This document shows positions 57,700 through 64,000 of a DNA stretch of 64,000 nucleotides, piece after piece. The stretch is from contig NZ_LBMK01000001.1 in NCBI RefSeq assembly GCF_001005295.1, forward strand, positions 1,043,759-1,107,758, given 5' to 3'. Under the pieces are notes generated by a model that saw only the letters and a program-made list of their open reading frames with translations, made no database searches and had not been told where the DNA came from. This DNA is from Streptomyces yangpuensis (GTDB lineage Bacteria > Actinomycetota > Actinomycetes > Streptomycetales > Streptomycetaceae). A program made the translations under genes and the position numbers. Each line of letters starts with the position of its first letter. The stretch's first letter is position 1.

Positions 57700-59541
57700 T
57701 TACGGGCGGAAGCGCAGCACCTGCGGGTCGTGGTCGCTGTTCTGCGCCGCGAACTCCGCGTTGATGTGCACGCTGTCGTACGTGAACTTCTTGATCGCCG
57801 GGCTGGTCAGGATCTGGTCCAGCACCTGGGCGTTGCCCTGGTAGACGTACGAGTAGCGCTCGGTCTTCGGCAGGGACTTGATCGCCGGGTACAGCGCCCC
57901 GCCGTCGGCCAGCGCGTCCGTGGTCGCCGAGAACTCGAAGTCGTTGATGTCACCGAGCACGAGGACGTTGGCGTTCTTGTCCTCCGCCAGGATCTGCTTC
58001 ACGAAGCCGTTCACGGCCTGCGCCTGGAGCAGCCGCTTGGCCTCCGAGGAGCGCAGCGGCGGCTGGTGGTGCGAGGTCAGGCCCTCGTCGCCGCCCTTGG
58101 AGCCGAAGTGGTTGGCGATCACGAAGACCGTCTTGCCGCGGAAGAGGAACTCGCCGGCCAGCGGCTTGCGGCTGTCGGCCCACGCCGGGTTCGCGGGGTC
58201 GACGCGGCCGGGGGAGTGGGTCAGGTGGGTCTTGCCGTTCTCCTTGACCACGCCCGTCGCCGTCACCGCGTCGCCCGGGGCGCGCTCGGTGAAGGAGACC
58301 CGGGCCGGGTTGAAGAGGAAGACCTGGCGGATGTTGCCGCCGGGCTCGCCGCCGTCCTTCTTGTCCTCCGGGTTGACGGTCCGCCACTGGTAGGCCGGGC
58401 CGCCCGCCGCCGCGATGGCCGCGGTGAACTTGGTGAGGGTCTGCTCCGCCGAGACGGTGCCGTCGTTCTTGGCGCCGTTGTCGTCCTGGATCTCCTCCAG
58501 CGCGAGGATGTCGGGGGAAGCGAGGTTCTCGACGACGGCCTTCGCCAGCGCGTCGAACTTCTCCTGCGGGTCCGTCGGGTCGAGGTTCTCGACGTTGTAC
58601 GTGGCGACCGCGAGTTCGTGCTCGGTCTGCGGCTTGGTCTTCTCGGGGGCCAGGGCGCCCGCCTTGACGGTGCCGAGGGTGCGGGCCACCAGGGTGTAGC
58701 CGCCGAACTGGTTGAAGTCCAGCGGGCCTTCCGTGGTGCCGGTCAGCTTGTCGCCGACGTTGGCCACCGGGAAGGGCTGCTGCGCGATCGGCGCGAGCTG
58801 CTGGATCTGCAGGCGGCCGGTGTTCTGGGACTCGTAGGAGCCGTAGACGGTGCCGCCGCGCTTGGCGGCGTTCTCCCAGCCCTTCACCGTGACCCACAGC
58901 TCGGAGTACGGGTCGGTGGCGCCGACGACGCGCGAGGTGCCGATCTTGACGTTCATGCCCTCGAGGGACTCGTAGAAGTCCAGGGCGTAGCGCGAGGGGT
59001 CCAGCGTCAGGCCGTTGATGCTGCCTTCGGCGGCCGGGTCGCCGGCCGGGGCGTACTCGGCGGGCACGTTGTACTCGTTGATCGCGGTGGCCTCGGGCAG
59101 GGCGTTGCCGGAGGAGACCACGGTGACCGCCGGCTTGGAGATCTGGGTGACCGACTGGTTGCCGGACTTCACGCCGCCGGGGATGTACTCGCCGACGGTG
59201 CCGGAGACCTTGACCGCGTCGCCCACGGCGACGGTCGGGACCGAGCTGGTGAAGACGAAGACGCCCTCGCTCGTCGCGGCGTCGTCGTCGGCGTCGGGGT
59301 CCTGGATCCAGAAGCCGCGCGAGCCGTAGGTCCGCACGCCCGTCACGATGCCCTCGACGTCGGAGACCTGCTTGCCGTTGAGCGGGGATATCCGGGTGGT
59401 GCCCTGGATGTCGTGGATGCGTACCGGGTCGGCGGACGCCGCGCCCTCGGCCGCGTCGGCGGAGCCCGCGAGCAGGCCGGTGGCCAGCGCGGTGGCGACG
59501 AGGGCCGCGACGGCGGCGGAGCGGGGATGCGAGGAGCGCAT
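57700..59541 (-). CDS. Secreted endonuclease/exonuclease/phosphatase family protein (ExeM-like)
   Basis: 613 aa. Signal peptide 1-30 (AAVAALVATALATGLLAGSADA). An N-terminal OB-like domain (VRIHDIQGTTRISPLNGKQVSDVEGIVTGVRTYGSRGFWIQDPDADDD) precedes the EEP catalytic domain: VATYNVENLDP, ILALEEIQDDNGAKNDG (metal-binding Glu), VIANHFGSKGGD, VLVLGDINDFEFS and the terminal NSDHDPQVL. Probably degrades extracellular DNA. ATG at 59541. Homologues in other bacteria are phosphate-regulated; I see only a single GTTCATCCCAC-like site at about 59696-59708, not a full Pho box. Confidence 0.92.
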   Translation of the reverse strand: MRSSHPRSAAVAALVATALATGLLAGSADAAEGAASADPVRIHDIQGTTRISPLNGKQVSDVEGIVTGVRTYGSRGFWIQDPDADDDAATSEGVFVFTSSVPTVAVGDAVKVSGTVGEYIPGGVKSGNQSVTQISKPAVTVVSSGNALPEATAINEYNVPAEYAPAGDPAAEGSINGLTLDPSRYALDFYESLEGMNVKIGTSRVVGATDPYSELWVTVKGWENAAKRGGTVYGSYESQNTGRLQIQQLAPIAQQPFPVANVGDKLTGTTEGPLDFNQFGGYTLVARTLGTVKAGALAPEKTKPQTEHELAVATYNVENLDPTDPQEKFDALAKAVVENLASPDILALEEIQDDNGAKNDGTVSAEQTLTKFTAAIAAAGGPAYQWRTVNPEDKKDGGEPGGNIRQVFLFNPARVSFTERAPGDAVTATGVVKENGKTHLTHSPGRVDPANPAWADSRKPLAGEFLFRGKTVFVIANHFGSKGGDEGLTSHHQPPLRSSEAKRLLQAQAVNGFVKQILAEDKNANVLVLGDINDFEFSATTDALADGGALYPAIKSLPKTERYSYVYQGNAQVLDQILTSPAIKKFTYDSVHINAEFAAQNSDHDPQVLRFRP

Positions 59542-59918
59542 GGTCAGGAAACTCCGGTGTGGGAGAGGGGTAGGGAGAGGCTGCGAACAGCGAGATCTGC
59601 GGGGGGTTGGTCAGCCCCCAAACGTCTACGCGCGTCAATTTCCTGTGTTGTCAGCAAAGTTGTCAAGCCCTCCAGGGCAGACGGAAGTCGACTGTGGGAT
59701 GAACCAAAGGCGATGGCCCGGCGGGCGTGCCCGATATGCGTCTACGCTGGGTCGCCGTACGACGGCCACGGCTGTCATCTGCGCCACATCCGCCATGCCC
59801 GCACTGCCCCGCCATGTCGGCCATGTCGCCGGTTTTCGGGCACGTATGACGGTCTGGTCGCCCGGCCGGACCGTCACGGCCCGCCCTCATCACCGCGTCC
59901 GCGAGGAGACCCTCACCC
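59542..59918. other. Intergenic region between the nuclease and the hypothetical gene
   Basis: 377 bp divergent region. Reading left it has TTGACA at about 59665-59670 (minus strand TTGACAACTTTG); reading right, TACGCT at 59743-59748. Several CCATGTCGG/CCATGTCGC motifs are repeated near 59810-59830. No gene found. Confidence 0.5.
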
Positions 59919-61418
59919 ATGTCCGCTGAGTCGCACCCCACACTGCCGCCGGTACGGCTGCACTCCGACGCGGAGCTGGCCCGCGAAGCCCTCGGAGCCC
60001 CGCTGTTCGCGCGCGCCGTGCGGCTGGCCCGCTGGGCCGGGCCCGCAACCCGCGTCGGCGTCGGCGGCGAACTGGCGGCCGACCAACTGGCCGGGGCCGC
60101 CGCCCATCTCGGTCTCGACGCCGGCGACGAGGACACCGCCGGGTACGCGAGCCAGGCCTGGCGGGTGGCCGTGGACACCGGGCTGGTGGACGTGACCGAA
60201 CCGGAGGAGGACACGGCCGCGGAAGGGGGCGGCGAGGCGGGCGGGGAGCCGTACGGCACGGCCGCGCCCGGCGAGGACCTGGCGCTGGTGACGGGCGGGG
60301 CGCCCGCCGACGTCCTCGGCCTGTGGCGGGCTGCCCTGGAGGCGGTGCTCGCCGACGCGGCGGTGCCGGACCTGGACGGCCTGGCCGACGCGCTGGACGC
60401 GGGCGGGGAGATCGACTTCGACCGGCTGGACTGGAACCCGGGCCGCGAGGCGGACCTGCTCGACGAGGTCCTGGCTCATCTGTACCTGCTCAGCGTCGCA
60501 GGGGGCAGGGCTGCGGACCGTCAGATTCCGCTTCCGGTGCTGGCCGCGTCGGTGGTCGTTCCCGACGGAATGGGTGAGCCGACCGATGCCGTGCTGGAGC
60601 AGGTATCGGACGCGATGATGCGCCTGGACGACCAGTTCCGGCAGCTGGAGCCGATCGGACTGGTGGAGTTCCGGCCCGTCGACGAGGAGCTGATGGCGCA
60701 GCCCGACGAGGACGGCGGGCGCGGTGAGCGCGCGGGCGACGACGAGGACGACGAGGACGTCTCCCGCTACGGCATGGTCCGGCTGACCCCGCTCGGCCTC
60801 TACGGGATCCGCGCCCGGATGCTGGAGGCCGGAGTGGACGCCCCCGCCGTCGGCGAACTGGCCGGCAAGGGCGCCGACGCCCTCCTCGACGCCGTCTCCT
60901 CCTACCCCGAGCACGCGGCGCAGGCCGAGATCGAGCAGTGGATGGCGGGCCGTGAACCGTCCGCCGCCGTCGCCGAACTGCTCGCCGCCGCCCGCGGGGA
61001 CGACGAAGGGGGCCCGCTGCGCAGGCTGCGCTGCCAGCAGGCCCTCGCGCTGGCCGGGCCGGAGGCCGAAGGGGCCGTCCGCGCCGTGCTGGACGAGGCG
61101 GAGCTCGGCGGGCTCGCCCGGGTCTGGCTGGCGGAGCACGGAGTGACCGGGGTACCGGCGCCCGCCCCGGAGATGGTGTTCTGGCTGACGGTCGACACGA
61201 TCGCGGCGCAGCTCGCCGCGGACGGGGAGACCGAGGAGCTGCCCCTTCTGATGGAGGCCCTGACCGCCCATCACGCGGGCTTCTTCGACCAGGTGTGGCG
61301 CGTCCGGCACCCTTCGACGGTCCAGGTCCTGGAGGCCGTGGGACGGCTGCACCCCGACCGGAAGACGGCGAAGGAGGCCCGCAAGGCCGCCTTCAAGGCG
61401 CGCTCCCGCAGGTCCTGA
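59919..61418 (+). CDS. Conserved hypothetical protein, Ala/Glu-rich helical
   Basis: 499 aa cytoplasmic protein I do not recognise. Residues 70-110 and 265-285 are very acidic (GDDEDDEDVS). The last 230 residues resemble HEAT-like helical repeats (AVAELLAAARGDDEGGPLRRLRCQQALALAGPEAEGAV). The C-terminal PDRKTAKEARKAAFKARSRRS is strongly basic. ATG at 59919 with GAGGAGA upstream. Neighbours (secreted nuclease, PhoX-like phosphatase) do not suggest a role. Confidence 0.65.
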   Translation: MSAESHPTLPPVRLHSDAELAREALGAPLFARAVRLARWAGPATRVGVGGELAADQLAGAAAHLGLDAGDEDTAGYASQAWRVAVDTGLVDVTEPEEDTAAEGGGEAGGEPYGTAAPGEDLALVTGGAPADVLGLWRAALEAVLADAAVPDLDGLADALDAGGEIDFDRLDWNPGREADLLDEVLAHLYLLSVAGGRAADRQIPLPVLAASVVVPDGMGEPTDAVLEQVSDAMMRLDDQFRQLEPIGLVEFRPVDEELMAQPDEDGGRGERAGDDEDDEDVSRYGMVRLTPLGLYGIRARMLEAGVDAPAVGELAGKGADALLDAVSSYPEHAAQAEIEQWMAGREPSAAVAELLAAARGDDEGGPLRRLRCQQALALAGPEAEGAVRAVLDEAELGGLARVWLAEHGVTGVPAPAPEMVFWLTVDTIAAQLAADGETEELPLLMEALTAHHAGFFDQVWRVRHPSTVQVLEAVGRLHPDRKTAKEARKAAFKARSRRS

Positions 61419-61526
61419 GCAAGGCTCTGAGCGCGCGGTCGGGGAGGCGGGCGACAATGCGCCGTTCCTGGGCCGGAGTCGGCCATTGAGGCCGACCGGC
61501 GTGGGGCCGGTTCTCCTTCGTGGGTA

Positions 61527-61548
61527 ATTCAGCCGCCGTTCACGTGCG
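61527..61548 (+). promoter_or_regulatory. Candidate Pho box upstream of the PhoX-like gene
   Basis: Two adjacent 11-nt units, ATTCAGCCGCC (61527-61537) and GTTCACGTGCG (61538-61548). The second fits the Streptomyces PhoP consensus (GTTCACCCGGC-like), the first is degenerate. Confidence 0.4.
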
Positions 61549-61611
61549 GGCGGGAGCGTGTGCGCCGACGACCGCACGACAGGCGCACCACTCCCCACCC
61601 CTGGAGACCCG

Positions 61612-63051
61612 ATGCCGCTCAGCCGCAGAGACTTCACCGCCCGTACCGTCATCGCCGGCGCGGGAGTCGCGCTCACCGGGACGGTCGGCGCCCTCGCCAC
61701 CGCTCCGGGCGCGCTGGCCGCCGAGGACGCAGCGGACCGCGACGAGCACGGGCGGCCCTGCGAGCTTGGCTACGGCCCGCTCGTCCCCGACCCGGCGGGC
61801 ATCCTCGCCCTGCCCGCCGGATTCACGTACCGCGTGATCACGCACAGCGGCGTCACCAGGCTGGAGTCCGGCGAGACCACCCCGTCCAACCATGACGGGA
61901 CCGCGGCCTTCGAGGGCCACCGCGGCGTCACTCTCCTCGTCAACAACCACGAGCTCAAGGGCAGGCGGGAGAACTGGGCCCGGCCCGTCCCGCTCGCCGA
62001 GGGCCTCGTCTACGACCCGGCCGCGGCCGGCGGATGCACGGTCGTCGAGGTCCGGCGGGGCGGCGAGGTCGCCGAATGGGTGGGCATCGCCGGTACGTCG
62101 ACCAACTGCGCGGGCGGCGCCACCCCCTGGAACACCTGGCTGACCTGTGAGGAGAACTCCGACCTCGCGGGCAGGAACGGCATGACCAAGGACCACGGCT
62201 ATGTCTTCGAGGTCGACCCGCACGACCGCCGGGCCAACCGCGACCCGCGGCCGGTCAAGGCCTTCGGCCGCTACGACCACGAGGCCGTGGTCATCGACCC
62301 GCGCCAGGGCCACGCGTACCTGACCGAGGACGCCTCCGGCCCCAACGGGCTGCTCTACCGCTGGACCCCGCCCCATGGCTTCCGGCACGGGCGCGGCCGG
62401 CTCCGTACGCTCGCCGCCGACGCCGGCGTGCTCCAGGCCGCCAAGTGCACCGACAGCTCGGGCCGGTTCGTCGACGACCTCTCGCGTGCCACGCGGATCG
62501 GCACCGTTTACGGCGTCGACTGGGTGGACGTGCCCGACCGCGACGCGCGGACCGTGCCCGTGCGCAAGCAGTTCGGGGCCAACGTGGTGACGCGCGGACG
62601 CAAGCTGGAGGGCATGTGGTGGGGCGACGGGGGCGCCTACTTCGTCTCCTCCTACGCCCGTGAGGAGAGCCCGGGCGCGGCGCACGACGGCCAGGTGTGG
62701 TTCTACGACCCCAAGCGGCGCACGATCCGGCTGACCGTCCTCATCGGGGTCAACGCCGACCCGTCGGCGGACGGCGGCTACGACGGCCCGGACAACATCA
62801 CCGTGTCGCCGTACGGAGGCCTGGTCATCGCGGAGGACGGCTCGGGGCTGCAGCACCTCTTCGGCGCGACCGACTCCGGGCGCACCTACCCGCTGGCGCG
62901 CAACGAGCTGAACATCGGGTCGGCCGAGGAGCCCGAATACTCCGAATTCACCGGGGTCTGCTTCTCACCGGACGGGCGCACCCTGTACGCCTGCATCCAG
63001 GACCCGGGCATCATGCTGGCCGTCACCGGGCCGTGGCGGCGCGCACGCTGA
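61612..63051 (+). CDS. PhoX-like alkaline phosphatase (DUF839), Tat-exported
   Basis: 479 aa. Tat signal SRRDFTARTVIAGAG then A-rich to ~38. PhoX fold motifs: TPSNHDGTAAFEG, VNNHELKG, GTSTNCAGGATPWNTWLTCEE, GRYDHEAVVIDPRQGHAYLTEDA, WWGDGGAYFVSSYA, and DGPDNITVSPYGGLVIAEDGSG. PhoX enzymes use Fe/Ca to release phosphate from monoesters. ATG at 61612 with TGGAGA 5 bases upstream. Probably phosphate-starvation controlled given the Pho-box-like sequence. Confidence 0.9.
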   Translation: MPLSRRDFTARTVIAGAGVALTGTVGALATAPGALAAEDAADRDEHGRPCELGYGPLVPDPAGILALPAGFTYRVITHSGVTRLESGETTPSNHDGTAAFEGHRGVTLLVNNHELKGRRENWARPVPLAEGLVYDPAAAGGCTVVEVRRGGEVAEWVGIAGTSTNCAGGATPWNTWLTCEENSDLAGRNGMTKDHGYVFEVDPHDRRANRDPRPVKAFGRYDHEAVVIDPRQGHAYLTEDASGPNGLLYRWTPPHGFRHGRGRLRTLAADAGVLQAAKCTDSSGRFVDDLSRATRIGTVYGVDWVDVPDRDARTVPVRKQFGANVVTRGRKLEGMWWGDGGAYFVSSYAREESPGAAHDGQVWFYDPKRRTIRLTVLIGVNADPSADGGYDGPDNITVSPYGGLVIAEDGSGLQHLFGATDSGRTYPLARNELNIGSAEEPEYSEFTGVCFSPDGRTLYACIQDPGIMLAVTGPWRRAR

Positions 63052-63087
63052 CGCTCCGCCCGGCCGGCATCGCGGGCATCGCGGGCC

Positions 63088-63264
63088 TCAGTGGGCCGGG
63101 GAGACCTCCGCGCGGGAGGCCTCGGCCCACTCGGCAAGCAGGAACTCATACGCCTCGGAAGGCCACTCGCCGTCCACCCGGGTCTCCACGAGGTGCCGTA
63201 TCGCCTCGTTCGCCTCGGCGGCGGACGGGCGGGCGGGCCCCGCGGGCGTGAGTGTCTCGTGCAT
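63088..63264 (-). CDS. Small conserved hypothetical protein
   Basis: 58 aa. Start at the ATG 63264 (MHETLTPAGPARPSAAEANEAIRH); the C-terminal half is acidic helical (PSEAYEFLLAEWAEASRAE). No signal or membrane helix. Lies about 100 bp after the TerD gene on the same strand and converges on the PhoX-like gene. Unknown function. Confidence 0.6.
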   Translation of the reverse strand: MHETLTPAGPARPSAAEANEAIRHLVETRVDGEWPSEAYEFLLAEWAEASRAEVSPAH

Positions 63265-63366
63265 GCTTCCAAGGCTACGGGCGGGCACTGACAGCCACCC
63301 ACGGATTACGCGTGGCATCCATCACCCGCGGAGCCGTCCGGTGGCCGCGCGTGCCCGCCCACCTGC

Positions 63367-64000
63367 TCAGAGTGCCTGCGCGGCGGGCTTGACCATGCCG
63401 CGCACTGTGCGCGACTTCACAAACTCGCCCATGGCCGTCATCTCCCACTCTCCGGAGAACTGACGGATCAGCTTCGCCATCATCACGCCCGTCTGCGGCT
63501 CGGCGCTCGTGAGGTCGAAGCGGACCAGCTCCTCGCCGCTGGCCGCGTCGATCAGCCGACAGTAGGCCTTGGCCACGTCGGTGAACTTCTGGCCGGAGAA
63601 GGAGTTGACCGTGAAGACCAGGCCGGTGGCGTCGGCGGGGAGCCGGCCGAGGTCGACGACGATCACCTCGTCGTCGCCGGCGCCCTCACCGGTGAGGTTG
63701 TCCCCGGAGTGCTTGATGGCGCCGTTCAGGATGGACAGCTTGCCGAAGTAGCAGCTGTCGATGTGGTTGCGCTGGGGGCCGTACGCGATGACGGACGCGT
63801 CGAGGTCGATGTCCCGGCCGCGGAAGGCCGGCTCCCAGCCGAGGCCCATCTTGACCTGCGAGAGCAGCGGACGGCCGCCCTTGACCAGGGAGACGGTCTG
63901 GTTCTTCTGGAGGCTGACCCGGCCCTTGTCCAGGTTGATCTTCCCGGTGGCGGGGGCGGCGGCCGGGGCGGCCGGGGGTGCGGCGGGGGCGGGGGCGGGG
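63367..64000 (-). CDS. TerD family protein with Pro/Ala-rich N-terminal linker, 5' end cut by window
   Basis: At least 210 residues. A complete TerD domain at the C-terminus: KINLDKGRVSLQKNQTVSLV, MGLGW, RDIDLDASVIAYG, IKHSGDNLTGEGAGDDEVIVVDL, FTVNSFSGQKFTDVAKAYCRLID, and GEWEMTAMGEFVKSRTVRGM. Upstream, still in frame to the window end, is a low-complexity linker of about 15 residues (PAPAPAAPPAAPAAAPAT), so the true start and any further N-terminal domain lie outside. Function as for the TerD gene at 3347: stress-related, calcium-binding family. Confidence 0.92.
   Translation of the reverse strand, partial: PAPAPAAPPAAPAAAPATGKINLDKGRVSLQKNQTVSLVKGGRPLLSQVKMGLGWEPAFRGRDIDLDASVIAYGPQRNHIDSCYFGKLSILNGAIKHSGDNLTGEGAGDDEVIVVDLGRLPADATGLVFTVNSFSGQKFTDVAKAYCRLIDAASGEELVRFDLTSAEPQTGVMMAKLIRQFSGEWEMTAMGEFVKSRTVRGMVKPAAQAL

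Noticed and set aside
57451..60195. 914-codon plus frame under the secreted nuclease
   Set aside because: Shadow of the minus-strand nuclease; no signature.

Overview
The window is about 72% GC, has GTG and TTG starts, and carries many leaderless-looking genes. It also has a run of actinobacterial markers: WhiA, RbpA, OpcA, a mycothiol-dependent isomerase, SufR-SufB-SufD-SufC-SufS-SufU-SufT, and Tat lipoproteins. This points to a Streptomyces or a very close relative. The order uvrB - uvrA - uvrC-rapZ-cuvA-whiA - gap-pgk-tpi-secG - rbpA - pgi / tkt-tal-zwf-opcA-pgl - ctaB / ctaA - suf is, as I recall, the conserved core-chromosome order of Streptomyces. It is a chromosomal arm-proximal core segment, not a mobile island; I saw no transposase, integrase, phage gene, tRNA, rRNA or CRISPR.

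Layout. 1-8.6 kb: a truncated glycerophosphodiesterase, uvrB, two TerD-type stress genes, a manganese riboswitch with terC, and an MFS transporter. 8.7-13.2 kb: an isomerase/MBL hydrolase pair and uvrA. 13.3-17.5 kb: an accessory patch with a PfkB kinase, a Rieske lipoprotein, a regulator, a secreted C70-type cysteine protease and a secreted, C-terminally membrane-anchored partner. 17.7-22.7 kb: uvrC-rapZ-cuvA-whiA. 22.9-25.8 kb: a secreted M14 carboxypeptidase. 26-32 kb: lower glycolysis (gap, pgk, tpiA), secG, rbpA and pgi. 32-38.8 kb: the leftward pentose phosphate operon tkt-tal-zwf-opcA-pgl, interrupted by a large palindromic repeat. 39-45.6 kb: haem O/A synthesis, a degenerate amidohydrolase-like gene and an ABC exporter. 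45.9-52.5 kb: the suf operon. 52.6-57.5 kb: an SMR/TetR pair, an HxlR-peroxiredoxin fusion facing an MFS pump, dapD and a small membrane protein. 57.7-64 kb: a secreted nuclease, a hypothetical, a PhoX-like phosphatase, a small protein and another TerD protein cut by the window end.

How it fits together. Three excision-repair genes lie within 19 kb. Two of them (uvrB, uvrC) carry near-perfect copies of the RecA-independent DNA-damage promoter (TTGTCRGTG-N8-TAnnnT), placed so that transcription should start on or next to the initiation codon. Glycolytic and pentose phosphate genes supply carbon and NADPH. The haem genes feed terminal oxidases, and suf supplies Fe-S clusters under a local SufR. 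Most gene blocks end in strong GC-rich hairpins, several of them bidirectional.

The most interesting unexplained items are: the paired damage promoters; the Mn riboswitch on terC; the peroxiredoxin fused to an HxlR regulator with a clear operator in the divergent promoter; the tandem operators sitting on a leaderless SMR-TetR promoter; the C70 protease / membrane-anchored partner operon with repeated operator-like sites; the TerD protein with a long C-terminal domain; the amidohydrolase homologue that has lost its metal ligands; and a large dispersed palindrome inside the pentose phosphate operon.
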